In this document: piece after piece, positions 8,100 to 16,999 of the stretch
Layout: every line of letters starts with the position of its first letter
Numbering within the stretch: the first letter of the stretch is position 1
The notes under the pieces: generated by a model
Seen by the model: the letters and a program-made list of their open reading frames with translations, nothing else
Databases searched by the model: none
What the model was told of the DNA's origin: nothing
Source of the DNA: JAQVEM01 sp964601205
GTDB taxonomy: Bacteria; Actinomycetota; Humimicrobiia; Humimicrobiales; Humimicrobiaceae
Assembly (NCBI GenBank): GCA_964601205.1
Contig: CAZRML010000022.1
Coordinates: 1-32,684 of the forward strand
Direction of reading: 5' to 3'
DNA length: 32,684 nt
Program-made: the position numbers and the translations under genes

Positions 8100-8768
8100 T
8101 TAAGTTTTATTATCTTTATTTTTTTCTTTTTTTATTTTTTTTAACTCTTTTTCTAAAAAATCTATCCTGGCGCTGTAATCACTTAAAATTTCACTGACCG
8201 GGTCAGGAAGATTCATCCGGTGAAATTCGTCAGACAGCACTTTTTCCCCTCCAATTCTTACAATTTTACCCGGAACCCCAACTACTGTACAATTATCGGG
8301 CACGGACCTTATAACTACCGCCCCTGAACCAATAATTACATTACTGCCTATTTCAATAGAGCCAAGCACTTTTGCACCGGCAGATATTACCACATTATTT
8401 CCAATAGTCGGGTGGCGCTTACCTTTTTCCTTTCCGGTACCGCCCAGTGTTACTCCCTGGTACAGGGTAACATTATCACCGATTTCAGAAGTTTCTCCAA
8501 TTACTACCCCCATACCATGGTCTATAAAAAATCTTCTTCCTATTTTTGCACCGGGATGAATCTCAATTCCGGTAAAAAACCTGCTGCACTGCGATATCCA
8601 CCGGGGGATAAAGGGTATTCTGTGCCTGTAAAGCCAGTGTGCTATCCTGTGATTTATAACAGCATGAACACCCGAGTAGGTAAACAAAATCTCCGGGGTA
8701 CTTGTCGCAGCCGGATCCCTTTCCTTTGCTGCCTGTACCAGATCTTTTATCTCGGCTATTAATCCCAT
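8100..8768 (-). CDS. cysE: Serine O-acetyltransferase
   Basis: Transfers acetyl from acetyl-CoA to L-serine, making O-acetylserine for cysteine synthesis. The 222-residue protein has the N-terminal helical part (TSTPEILFTYSGVHAVINHRIAHWLY), then a left-handed beta helix of hexapeptide repeats with the family signature IDHGMGVVIGETSEIGDNVTLYQGVTLGG. It ends in a Lys/Asp-rich tail. Short CysE proteins of this size, lacking the long N-terminal extension of the E. coli enzyme, are usual in Gram-positives. The ribosome site is weak (AAGAG). Its position between gltX and cysS links cysteine supply with cysteine charging, as in Bacillus. Feedback inhibition by cysteine is known for the family; nothing here shows it. 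Confidence 0.95.
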   Translation of the reverse strand: MGLIAEIKDLVQAAKERDPAATSTPEILFTYSGVHAVINHRIAHWLYRHRIPFIPRWISQCSRFFTGIEIHPGAKIGRRFFIDHGMGVVIGETSEIGDNVTLYQGVTLGGTGKEKGKRHPTIGNNVVISAGAKVLGSIEIGSNVIIGSGAVVIRSVPDNCTVVGVPGKIVRIGGEKVLSDEFHRMNLPDPVSEILSDYSARIDFLEKELKKIKKEKNKDNKT

Positions 8769-8804
8769 AAATTTACTCTTTTAATTACCAATATTTTTTA
8801 TTAT

Positions 8805-10286
8805 TCAAATATTAATTTCCATATATTCTAAAGTTTGTTTAACTCTCTGTATACAATTTTTTAAACCCAGTATTGAAATAATTGCAGGCAGCCCGGGACC
8901 GGCGGTCTTTCCGGTAACAGATACCCTGATAGGCATATATAAAAATTTCCCTTTTATCTTCATTTTTTTTAGCTTTTCTCCTGCATTATTAATTATTCTT
9001 TTACTCTGTTCCTCATTTAAATCTATATCTTTATTGTTGTCAAAAGATTTCCAGCTTTTTTCAAGCTCACCGAGAAATTCCTGTATAACTAACCCGGAAG
9101 TATTCAGCCTTAAAATCTCAAGCGCTTCCGGACTGTACCCGGAAAATTCATCGGTTAAAAAATCCCTTACATACCGGGTAAAATCACTCATAACTCTTAA
9201 ATTATCCTGGAAAGCTCCCGCACATTTATAAATTTTATCCATGATTTTTTTATTTTTAATATCCTTTTTATCCAGTACTTTTTCTTTAACCAGATAAGGC
9301 AAACCAAGTTCCACCAGTTCTTTTATCGATTTTTTTCTGATGTAAATGCCATTCAGCCAGTTTAATTTATCTATATCAAAAATGGCCGGGCTTTTTGATA
9401 TGTCAGCTATGTTAAATTTATCCTTAATATCTCTGGTATCAAAGATTTCCTGGTTATCGTCCGGTGACCATGAAAGTATTGAAAGATAATTTACTATAGC
9501 TTCGGCCAGATATCCCTCCTGCCTGAACTGGGAAATTGTGGTAGCCCCGAACCTCTTACTCAATTTTGAACCGTCTTTTGCAAGTATCATGGAGATATGA
9601 GCAAAAGAAGGCACTTTAAACCCGAGACTCTCAAATAACAAAATCTGCCTTGCAGTATTTGTTAGATGGTCTTCTCCCCTCAGGACATGGGTCACCCCCA
9701 TATCTCCATCGTCTACCACAACAGCAAAGTTATAAGAGGGAGTGCCGTCAGATTTCATTATCACAAAGTCTCCTATTACGCTGGATTTAAACCTTATCTC
9801 TCCCCTTATCAAATCATTAAAGATTATATCCCTGTTATCTTCCACCTTAAATCTTATAGCAAATTTCCTGCCCTCTCTCAGATTCTTTTTAATTTCAGCA
9901 TCATCAAGTTCTCTGCACCTGTTATCATATTTTGACATCTTCCCGGCAGCATACTGACTTTCCCTGAGCTTTTTCAGTCTTTCGGGGGTACAGAAGCATC
10001 TGTAAGCCTTATTTTCCTCCAGCAATCTGGCAGCAAAGTTCTGATATATATTAATCCTTTCACTCTGCCTGTAGAATTCATCCCAGCTCAGCCCGAGCCA
10101 TCTTAAATCTCTTATTATTGATTTTTCATAAACTCTGCTGGACCTCTTTACATCAGTATCTTCAATTCTTAAAATTACCTTCCCCTCCATGCTCGATGCA
10201 GCCAGCCAGTTAAATAAGGCGGTTCTGGCTGTTCCGATGTGCAAACCTCCTGTAGGAGACGGGGCAAACCTAAAACAGGGTGTCAT
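8805..10286 (-). CDS. gltX: Glutamyl-tRNA synthetase
   Basis: Class I synthetase loading glutamate onto tRNA-Glu; in bacteria without GlnRS it also misloads tRNA-Gln for later amidation. About 493 residues. The N terminus carries FAPSPTGGLHIGTARTALFNWL with an intact HIG motif; the zinc-insert region has CFCTPERL; the KMSKS equivalent is KLSKRFGA. The C-terminal half is the helical anticodon-binding domain. I take the ATG at 10286 as start: it has GGAG 5 nt upstream and yields MTPCFRFAPSPTG. An in-frame TTG at 10304 would add six residues but has no ribosome site. The 124-bp gap to ispF is unusually long for this operon but contains no T-box motif that I can see. Confidence 0.95.
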   Translation of the reverse strand: MTPCFRFAPSPTGGLHIGTARTALFNWLAASSMEGKVILRIEDTDVKRSSRVYEKSIIRDLRWLGLSWDEFYRQSERINIYQNFAARLLEENKAYRCFCTPERLKKLRESQYAAGKMSKYDNRCRELDDAEIKKNLREGRKFAIRFKVEDNRDIIFNDLIRGEIRFKSSVIGDFVIMKSDGTPSYNFAVVVDDGDMGVTHVLRGEDHLTNTARQILLFESLGFKVPSFAHISMILAKDGSKLSKRFGATTISQFRQEGYLAEAIVNYLSILSWSPDDNQEIFDTRDIKDKFNIADISKSPAIFDIDKLNWLNGIYIRKKSIKELVELGLPYLVKEKVLDKKDIKNKKIMDKIYKCAGAFQDNLRVMSDFTRYVRDFLTDEFSGYSPEALEILRLNTSGLVIQEFLGELEKSWKSFDNNKDIDLNEEQSKRIINNAGEKLKKMKIKGKFLYMPIRVSVTGKTAGPGLPAIISILGLKNCIQRVKQTLEYMEINI

Positions 10287-10410
10287 TATCACTCCATCAC
10301 TCAAAAATATTTATTACATCCGGAAACCTGTAAAAATCCTTATCATCCAGACATAACTATCCAAAAACCCGGATATGCTTTATAAACTTTTTCTTTAAAA
10401 ACTCATTATC

Positions 10411-10878
10411 CTAACTTATCATAACCACGCAGGCCGCGGCAATACCTTCACCCCTGCCACAGAATCCAAGACCTTCAGTGGTGGTGGCCTTTATGCTTAT
10501 AACATCTTCATTCACTTTTAAGATTTCTGCTATATTTTTTTTCATTTCCGGTATATACCCGGAGACTTTTGGCTTTTGTATAATTAAAGTTGCATCAATA
10601 TTTACAATGCTAAAATTTTTATCCTCCATTTTTTTTCTTACCTCTTCCAGCAAAACCAGGCTGGATATATCCTTATATCCCTCATCATCATCCGGAAAAT
10701 GAGTTCCTATATCTCCCAGGTTACAGGCTCCAAGGATAGCATCCATTAAAGAATGCAGAAGAACATCTGCATCGGAATGGCCGGCAAGGCCTCTGGTGTA
10801 ATTTATATCTACTCCTCCCAGTATTAATTTCCTGCCCTGTTCAAATCGGTGAACATCAAAACCCATACCAATTCTCAT
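10411..10878 (-). CDS. ispF: 2-C-methyl-D-erythritol 2,4-cyclodiphosphate synthase
   Basis: MEP-pathway enzyme that cyclises CDP-methylerythritol 2-phosphate, releasing CMP. At 155 residues it has the family's normal size. Metal and active-site motifs are clear: MGFDVHRF (Asp and His ligands), GGVDINYTRGLAGHSDADVLLHSLMDAILGA, GDIGTHFPDDD and the C-terminal TTTEGLGFCGRGEGIAA. It works as a trimer with zinc. AAGGAAGG precedes the ATG. It follows ispD by about 40 bp, so two successive-pathway enzymes are co-transcribed. Isoprenoid precursors in this organism therefore probably come from the MEP route, not mevalonate. Confidence 0.97.
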   Translation of the reverse strand: MRIGMGFDVHRFEQGRKLILGGVDINYTRGLAGHSDADVLLHSLMDAILGACNLGDIGTHFPDDDEGYKDISSLVLLEEVRKKMEDKNFSIVNIDATLIIQKPKVSGYIPEMKKNIAEILKVNEDVISIKATTTEGLGFCGRGEGIAAACVVMIS

Positions 10879-10916
10879 ATTTAGATATCCCTTCCTTTAA
10901 TAATCTTTAATTTAAA

Positions 10917-11627
10917 TCATTTTTTTCCGTCTCTGGTCATAACCAGCTCTGCCAGGAATAAGTCAATAGGAGTGGTAATCTTTATATTCTCATGTCTTCC
11001 TCTTACCAGATAAATCTTCCATTTCATTCTTTCAAGCAGCGAAGCATCATCGGTACCTGCGAATCCGTCCTCTACAGCTTTTTTATGCGCCTCAAGTATA
11101 TCCTTATAAAAAAAAGTCTGGGGTGTTTGGGCATGCCATACAGTATCGCGCGGTATAGTTTTACCTATAACATTTTTATCCGAAATCTTTACGGTCTCCA
11201 TCACCGGCGCTGCCATAATAGCTCCCCTGATTCTGTAATCTTTCTTATTCTCCCTTATCAAAACATTTATTAAAAGATTAATTTCTTCCGGAGTGATAAG
11301 AGGTCTGACACCATCATGTATAGATACGAGCCTGGTAGAAGGAGGTATCTCTTTTAAAGCATTATAGATAGATTCCTGCCTGCTCCTGCCGCCTATTACC
11401 AGCTTCTTTACTTTATCAAATGAGTACTTCTTAATTATTTTCTTCTGACAAAAATCAAGGTAATCCCCGGGAACCGTAATATATATTTCTTTTATTCTGG
11501 ATGAATTTTGAAAAGCGTTTACAGTATGTGCCAATATCGGTTTACCGTAAATTTCCATAAACTGTTTGCTGATATTGCCCTTTAGCCTCGTGCCCTTTCC
11601 GGCTGCTGTAATAACTGCTACATTCAT
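10917..11627 (-). CDS. ispD: 2-C-methyl-D-erythritol 4-phosphate cytidylyltransferase
   Basis: MEP-pathway enzyme that joins CTP and methylerythritol 4-phosphate. The 236-residue protein begins with the nucleotide-binding signature AAGKGTRLKGNISKQFMEIYGKPILAHTV. It also has GGRSRQESIYNAL, the IHDGVRPL substrate motif near 100, and AQTPQTF near 165. The segment TDDASLLERMKWKIYLVRG matches the family C terminus. The ATG has no obvious Shine-Dalgarno sequence (TAATAATGATTATTT upstream), unlike most genes here. A separate promoter lies just upstream at 11690-11718. It sits between disA and ispF, the Bacillus order minus yacL. Confidence 0.96.
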   Translation of the reverse strand: MNVAVITAAGKGTRLKGNISKQFMEIYGKPILAHTVNAFQNSSRIKEIYITVPGDYLDFCQKKIIKKYSFDKVKKLVIGGRSRQESIYNALKEIPPSTRLVSIHDGVRPLITPEEINLLINVLIRENKKDYRIRGAIMAAPVMETVKISDKNVIGKTIPRDTVWHAQTPQTFFYKDILEAHKKAVEDGFAGTDDASLLERMKWKIYLVRGRHENIKITTPIDLFLAELVMTRDGKK

Positions 11628-11689
11628 AAATAATCATTATTAGTATTTTTTTAAAAGAATTTGCTTAAGTGGAGAACACGGTTTATAAA

Positions 11690-11718
11690 ACTATATGGAT
11701 AACCATAACCTCTTGCAA
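11690..11718 (-). promoter_or_regulatory. Candidate internal promoter for ispD-ispF-gltX-cysE-cysS
   Basis: On the minus strand TTGCAA (11713-11718) and TATAGT (11690-11695) are spaced by 17 bp, just after the disA stop codon and about 60 bp before the ispD start. It would let the isoprenoid and tRNA-charging genes be made independently of the stress-related genes upstream. Confidence 0.45.
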
Positions 11719-11723
11719 TAATT

Positions 11724-12836
11724 TTACATCCTGATTTTAGGAATTACTCCTCCTCTTCTGGTGTAGAGCTCATTATATAAATAGTATTCAGAGTACTTCT
11801 TTAGCTTATCATACAGTGACCTTGCCTTATTCTTGCCCATTCCGGCAACATCAGCTAATTCCTCCACGTCCGCATTCATAATATTCTTAAGGTTACCAAA
11901 CTTATCAATCAGACTGACTACAACAGACTGGGGCAATCTTCTTACCTCTGTAATAATCCTTAAACCTCTGGGGTGCAGATCAAATTCTCTTAAGCTACCC
12001 TCAGCCTGGTAACCCATAAACTTCACAATTTTGTTCAGCTCCAGCAACTCTTTCTCACTCAATAAGTTTATTTTATCTTTTATTTCCAGGGGCTTTTCCA
12101 CAACATCCGTGTGCACATAATCACCAATTATATTTAATGAATCATTCGCTACATTGGCCATTAATTCTTCTACCTGCATGCTTAACAGCCTTCCCTCTGT
12201 TCCCAGCTCATAAATATACTTCTTAACTTCTTTTTCTGTCTTCTGCACTATACTCGACCGCTGGAGCACAGTAGCTACATCAAAAAGCGTAACTATATCC
12301 TCCAGCTCCTTTACCGTCAGATTAAAGGTTAGTTCATCCAGACCTTCTTTATATTTTTCAAGTGTCTGCAGTGCCTGACTTGCCCTGGATAAAATAACTC
12401 TTGTTTCTTCAAGCATGTACCTTATATCACCCTTATATATTGTTACCACATCTCTCTTCATCGAAATGGAAATAACCAGAGTGTCTGTCTGCTTTGCCAC
12501 CCTTTCTGCTGTCCTGTGCCTTGTCCCTGTTTCAGAAGTTTTTATATTGGGGTCAGGAAAAAGATGCGTATTGGCATATAAAATTCTCCTGCCGTCAGTA
12601 CTTAATACAATTGCGCCATCCATCTTGGCAAGCTCGTAAAACTTAGTCGGGGTAAAACTGCAGCCGATATAAAACCCGCCATTCACAAGTTTTAATACCT
12701 CTTCGGTATCTCCAACAACAACCAGGCCTCCGGTTCTCCCCTGAAGCACATACTCTATTCCAAGTCTAAGGCCGGTGCCTGGGGCTATTTTTTTTAAACA
12801 ATCTGTTAATAACAGCTCTTCATTCTTCCTGTTCAT
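11724..12836 (-). CDS. disA: DisA, diadenylate cyclase / DNA-integrity scanning protein
   Basis: Makes cyclic di-AMP from two ATP and scans DNA for branched lesions in its octameric form. The 370-residue protein has the N-terminal DAC domain with both catalytic motifs: DGA at 73-75 and RHR at 106-108 within GTRHRTAERVAKQTD. A helical linker follows, and a C-terminal helix-hairpin-helix DNA-binding domain ends in LADVAGMGKNKARSLYDKLKKY. Activity is expected because both motifs are intact. It directly follows clpC by 21 bp; in Bacillus, radA, a regulator of DisA, lies between them but is absent here. The cyclic di-AMP phosphodiesterase gdpP is also absent from its usual site near rplI. Confidence 0.96.
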   Translation of the reverse strand: MNRKNEELLLTDCLKKIAPGTGLRLGIEYVLQGRTGGLVVVGDTEEVLKLVNGGFYIGCSFTPTKFYELAKMDGAIVLSTDGRRILYANTHLFPDPNIKTSETGTRHRTAERVAKQTDTLVISISMKRDVVTIYKGDIRYMLEETRVILSRASQALQTLEKYKEGLDELTFNLTVKELEDIVTLFDVATVLQRSSIVQKTEKEVKKYIYELGTEGRLLSMQVEELMANVANDSLNIIGDYVHTDVVEKPLEIKDKINLLSEKELLELNKIVKFMGYQAEGSLREFDLHPRGLRIITEVRRLPQSVVVSLIDKFGNLKNIMNADVEELADVAGMGKNKARSLYDKLKKYSEYYLYNELYTRRGGVIPKIRM

Positions 12837-12857
12837 TCATTACCCCGTAATATTAAA

Positions 12858-15323
12858 TTAAACTTTTAATGCCTTCCCGTGGGTTAATTTCTTGATTTCA
12901 AAGTGTATTTTCTTATCTCTGGCACTAACCTCCACTTTCTGACCTGATTTTACCTCGCCACTTATCAGCTTTTCGGAAAGTGGGTCCTCTATTAGACTCT
13001 GAATACACCTTCTCATGGGCCGTGCACCCATCGCCTGGTCATACCCCTTTTCCAGCAGTAAATCCTTTGCACTCTTCTTAAGCTTTATGGTAATACCCTG
13101 AAGCTCCAGCTGCTGTTGCACCCTGGCCATCATAAGGTCCATGATGCTGTAAATTTGATCCTTTTGCAATTTATGAAACACTATGACCTCATCAATCCTG
13201 TTTAAAAATTCGGGCCGGAAAGCCTGTTTTAGCTCACTCATCACTTTTTCCTTAATCTCATCATAGGACAGATCTTCTGTGCTTATTCTTTTAAAACCCA
13301 TCGGGGTATTCTTCTGTATTTCCCTGGCTCCCAGATTTGACGTCATTATCATTACTGTATTCTTGAAATCTACTCTCTTACCCTGTGAATCAGTAAGATG
13401 ACCATCTTCAAAAATCTGAAGTAGAATGTTAAAAACATCAGGGTGCGCCTTTTCTATCTCATCCAGCAGTATTACACTGTAGGGCTTTCTTCTTACAAGT
13501 TCGGTCAGCTGCCCTCCTTCATCATAACCAACATACCCGGGCGGAGAACCAACCAGCTTTGATACAGAGTGCTTCTCCATATACTCTGACATATCAATTT
13601 GTATCAGGGCTTCTTCTTTATCAAATAAAAACTCTGCTATGGTTTTGGCCAGTTCCGTTTTCCCAACACCAGAGGGCCCCAGAAACATAAAGGAACCTAT
13701 TGGCCTCCTCGGGTCCTTTAGCCCGGAACGTGACCTTCTTATAGCCCTGGAGACAGTCTTAATAGCTTCATCCTGACCTATAACTCTCCTGTGCAGTTCA
13801 TCTTCCATACCCATCAACTTGGATGATTCGCTTGAAGTCAGCTTATATACAGGAATACCTGTCCAGTTTGACAGTACCTCTGTTATTTCATTTTCTCCAA
13901 CCGTTTCCTTGCCGGTCTTTTTGGACCTGGTGTTAATCTCTTCTATATCTCTTTTTTCTTTAATCAGCTGCTTTTCCTTATCACGCAGCTGCGCTGCTTT
14001 TTCAAAATCCTGTGAAATTATCGCTTTCTTTTTTTCACCCGCAATTTTATCAATATTTATTTCAATTTCTTTCAGGTCGGGTGGCGTGGTAAGCGTTCTA
14101 ACTCTTACTCTGGATGCAGCTTCGTCTATTAAATCTATGGCTTTATCGGGTAAAAATCTATCACTAATATAGCGGTAGGATAATTTTGCTGCCGCAACTA
14201 TTGCATCATCTGTTATGCTAAGGTTATGGAATGATTCATATTTATTCCTTAGCCCTTTTAATATTTCCATGGTCTCATAGACTGTCGGCTCATTTATAAA
14301 GATAGGCTGGAATCGTCTTTCAAGGGCCTTATCTTTCTCCACATATTTGCGATACTCATTTGCAGTAGTAGCTCCAATAGTCTGAATTTCTCCCCTGGCG
14401 AGCATCGGCTTTAGTATGCTTGCAGCGTCTATGGCACCTTCAGCGGCACCTGCGCCTACCAGGGTGTGAACTTCATCAATAAAAAGTATTATATCGCCAT
14501 TATCTTTAATCTCTGCAAGTACCTTCTTTAATCTCTCCTCAAAATCTCCCCTGTATCTGGAGCCTGCAACCAGAGCTCCAAGGTCAAGGGTAAATATCTT
14601 TTTGTCGGAAAGATTTGAAGGAACTTTTTTTGAACAGATAAACTGGGCCAGCCCTTCGACAATTGCGGTTTTCCCAACACCCGATTCACCTATTAAAATA
14701 GGGTTATTTTTAGTCCTTCTGGAAAGTATCTGTATTATCCTGTCAATTTCTTTTCTTCTTCCAATAAGAGGGTCAAGTTTATCTTCCTGCGCCAGCAGGG
14801 TCAAATCTTTTCCATACTGAAGCAGCATCTTAATCGGTTTTTTATTACCTTTCTCTATCGTATTTTTTTCAGTATCTGAATAGTAGGGCTGCTTATTTAA
14901 AAGTTCTTTTACTTTATCTTTTACAATATCCATGGTAATCCCGAGGCCGTTTAGAACTCTTGCTGCCACACCTTCTCCTTCTCTCAGCAAACCCAGTAAA
15001 ATGTGTTCTGTTCCTATATAATTATGTCCCATCTGAAGAGCTTCTCTTAAAGACAGCTCTAAAACTTTCTTGGCTCTCGGAGTAAACGGTATATGCTCAT
15101 ATGATTCAGAAGTACCCTCGGTAATTATCTCTTTTATTTCCGTCTTTATTTCTTCAATTGATATATTTAACTCATAGAAGACCCTGGTGGCAATTCCTTC
15201 TTTTTCATCAACCAGCCCCAGCAGGATATGCTCGGTACCAATATAGTTCTGCTTCAAAAACCTTGCTTCGTCCTGAGCTTTGACTATTACTTTTCTTGCT
15301 TTTTCGGTAAATCTCTCAAACAT
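12858..15323 (-). CDS. clpC: ClpC, AAA+ unfoldase of the ClpCP protease
   Basis: Unfolds substrates and feeds them to ClpP. The 821-residue protein has two N-terminal Clp repeats (1-70 and 76-145, both containing IGTEHILLGL). AAA module 1 follows (Walker A GESGVGKT near 212, Walker B ILFIDEVH near 279), then a UVR-type coiled-coil M-domain (about 422-457, DFEKAAQLRDKEKQL). AAA module 2 has Walker A GPSGVGKT near 549 and ILLDEIEKAH. A candidate ClpP-docking loop reads MGFK in NTPMGFKRIS. The Glu residues in the N-domain that bind phosphoarginine in Bacillus ClpC appear conserved in both GTEH repeats. The start abuts the mcsB stop with no gap, with AAAGGAAG upstream, so translation is probably coupled. 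Confidence 0.97.
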   Translation of the reverse strand: MFERFTEKARKVIVKAQDEARFLKQNYIGTEHILLGLVDEKEGIATRVFYELNISIEEIKTEIKEIITEGTSESYEHIPFTPRAKKVLELSLREALQMGHNYIGTEHILLGLLREGEGVAARVLNGLGITMDIVKDKVKELLNKQPYYSDTEKNTIEKGNKKPIKMLLQYGKDLTLLAQEDKLDPLIGRRKEIDRIIQILSRRTKNNPILIGESGVGKTAIVEGLAQFICSKKVPSNLSDKKIFTLDLGALVAGSRYRGDFEERLKKVLAEIKDNGDIILFIDEVHTLVGAGAAEGAIDAASILKPMLARGEIQTIGATTANEYRKYVEKDKALERRFQPIFINEPTVYETMEILKGLRNKYESFHNLSITDDAIVAAAKLSYRYISDRFLPDKAIDLIDEAASRVRVRTLTTPPDLKEIEINIDKIAGEKKKAIISQDFEKAAQLRDKEKQLIKEKRDIEEINTRSKKTGKETVGENEITEVLSNWTGIPVYKLTSSESSKLMGMEDELHRRVIGQDEAIKTVSRAIRRSRSGLKDPRRPIGSFMFLGPSGVGKTELAKTIAEFLFDKEEALIQIDMSEYMEKHSVSKLVGSPPGYVGYDEGGQLTELVRRKPYSVILLDEIEKAHPDVFNILLQIFEDGHLTDSQGKRVDFKNTVMIMTSNLGAREIQKNTPMGFKRISTEDLSYDEIKEKVMSELKQAFRPEFLNRIDEVIVFHKLQKDQIYSIMDLMMARVQQQLELQGITIKLKKSAKDLLLEKGYDQAMGARPMRRCIQSLIEDPLSEKLISGEVKSGQKVEVSARDKKIHFEIKKLTHGKALKV

Positions 15324-16409
15324 TTAATCAACTTCCTTTAATATTTTTTCTCTTATCATATCAGCTCTGATCATATCAATTCTGTCATCTCCCGGCTTAT
15401 CACTTATCTCCATATCCACTATAATACGTGAATTACTTATTTTACCCGCTAATTCAAAAAAATTAAAGTCATTAACACCATCAATCAGGTCCATATCAAG
15501 GCCCAGTCTTATAATTGATAATAACTCCAATGCCTCTTCATACGATAACATTTTAGCATACTTTAGCAAACCAAAGGAGCGGTAGATATTATCTCCTATT
15601 CCCAGAAGATCATTTTTCTTAAGCTGTTTTCTTGCCTTCTGCTCCTCTTCAATTATACTCAAACAAATTGCTTGCATCTCTTCAAGCATCTCTTTCTCTT
15701 CCTTCCCCAGGGTAACCTGATTGAAGACTTTAAATAAATTACCAACTATTTCAGATTGTTTGACAAAATATCCGTTGACCCGGTAGCCAATTTTACCTAT
15801 CCTTTTTAGCAAATCAGCGAATTCAGAACTTACCGCAAGCACCGGAAGGTGCGCAACTACAGTTACCCTTAATGCAGTTCCTATATCAGATGGACTCGCA
15901 GTAAGATACCCGAGATTTTTATCAAAAGCAAAAGTTAATCCTTTCTCAAAATATCTCTCTATCCTGGTAACTTCTTTATATGCTTTATATATCTGAAGTG
16001 CAGGATATATGCTCTGAATTGTTATGTGATCCTCGTGATTAATAATTACTGCCGAGGACACTGACCGGGTCCGGCTATTTTTTAAAAAAATACCCTTACC
16101 GCTTACCTTACGTAATATCTCCGGGTCGAGTATGTAATCTTTTATTAATAGATTTCTCTGCAGTCCTTTTATGCTTTTAATATCATAAAACCGGAAGTTT
16201 TTAAATCCTCTGCAATCACCTATATATTTTCTTATCTCCCTTAACAGGGCATTTTTTCCCTGGCTCCCGCTTATACTCGCAAACTTCATTCCAGCAATGT
16301 TTCTCGCAAGTTTTACTTTAGTATTTAATATAATCTTATTCTTATTTATATTTTTATGTTTATCTCTGCTGGTTTCATTTTCCAGCAGGTAAAATTTCTT
16401 ATCTGCCAT
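15324..16409 (-). CDS. mcsB: McsB-family protein arginine kinase, eroded active site
   Basis: McsB phosphorylates arginines on proteins as a degradation tag for ClpCP. This 361-residue homologue aligns along its full length with Bacillus McsB (KLARN, EDHITIQ, YLTASPSDIGTALR, NQVTLGK, and C-terminal RADMIREKI). Several phosphagen-kinase residues differ. SSRIRLARN reads NTKVKLARN (K31, K33 for two ATP-phosphate Arg). EDHxR has T130. The catalytic Cys of SCPTN is S172. VRG is VNG (N212), and the GEG of the specificity loop is VKQ. The two catalytic Glu positions (E126, E220) and R181 are kept. It may be a pseudokinase or weakly active. The start overlaps mcsA by 11 nt and has GGAGAAA upstream. 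Confidence 0.9.
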   Translation of the reverse strand: MADKKFYLLENETSRDKHKNINKNKIILNTKVKLARNIAGMKFASISGSQGKNALLREIRKYIGDCRGFKNFRFYDIKSIKGLQRNLLIKDYILDPEILRKVSGKGIFLKNSRTRSVSSAVIINHEDHITIQSIYPALQIYKAYKEVTRIERYFEKGLTFAFDKNLGYLTASPSDIGTALRVTVVAHLPVLAVSSEFADLLKRIGKIGYRVNGYFVKQSEIVGNLFKVFNQVTLGKEEKEMLEEMQAICLSIIEEEQKARKQLKKNDLLGIGDNIYRSFGLLKYAKMLSYEEALELLSIIRLGLDMDLIDGVNDFNFFELAGKISNSRIIVDMEISDKPGDDRIDMIRADMIREKILKEVD

Positions 16410-16938
16410 ATATATTTTTCTCCAATTTCTTTATACTGTCCCTTATTTTTGCAGCCTCTTCAAAATTCTCTATTATTATCTCATTCTGAAGCCTGTTTTT
16501 TAAGTCTCTCAAACTTTTTTCCATTTTTATTTTTCTGTTAGCGTTAACAGGTACTTTACTTTTATTCTCCAGACTCCCCTGAATGGACCTTATAACCGGG
16601 AACAGCTCATCCTTAAATTCCCTGTAGCAATTGCTGCACCCTACCTTCCTGTTCCTCTGGATAGTTTTCAGGTCAATGCCGCAATAAGAGCATTTCTTAT
16701 TCCTTCTGTAATTAAAACCTGACCAGATCTTTTTATCCCTTTCAGAAACATAATCGTCGCTACCTGTATCGAGCAGCCTGTAAAGAATCTTTGAAAGATC
16801 ATCATAAAAATTTTCATCATCCAGGAAATAAAATTTCTTAGCGCATTCCCTGCAAATGTTCAATTTTTCTACTCTGTTACCCTGAATCTTTATCAAATGA
16901 ATACTGGCTTCATTAACATGACACAAATCACATTTCAT
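16399..16938 (-). CDS. mcsA: McsA, zinc-binding activator of McsB/ClpC
   Basis: The partner and activator of McsB, and an adaptor for ClpC. The 179-residue protein has two zinc-finger-like cysteine pairs at each end of its N-terminal part: C3/C6 with C29/C32, and C84/C87 with C102/C105. A C-terminal UVR motif follows (about 142-179, LQNEIIIENFEEAAKIRDSIKKLEK), as in the UvrB/C-type helical hairpin of known McsA. All eight cysteines are present, so metal binding should be intact even though the McsB partner is eroded. The gene overlaps mcsB. It is the first gene of the mcsA-mcsB-clpC trio; the usual repressor gene ctsR is missing ahead of it. Confidence 0.92.
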   Translation of the reverse strand: MKCDLCHVNEASIHLIKIQGNRVEKLNICRECAKKFYFLDDENFYDDLSKILYRLLDTGSDDYVSERDKKIWSGFNYRRNKKCSYCGIDLKTIQRNRKVGCSNCYREFKDELFPVIRSIQGSLENKSKVPVNANRKIKMEKSLRDLKNRLQNEIIIENFEEAAKIRDSIKKLEKNIYGR

Positions 16939-16999
16939 TATTAAATCTCCATTACAGAATTATTTATTTTAAACTTTTTATTTTTGTATTTGCAAAAAA

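Noticed and set aside
10287..10410. Possible T-box or leader RNA ahead of gltX
   Set aside because: There are ATCCGG/CCGGAT repeats about 50 bp apart, but no T-box sequence and no terminator stem; too weak to list.
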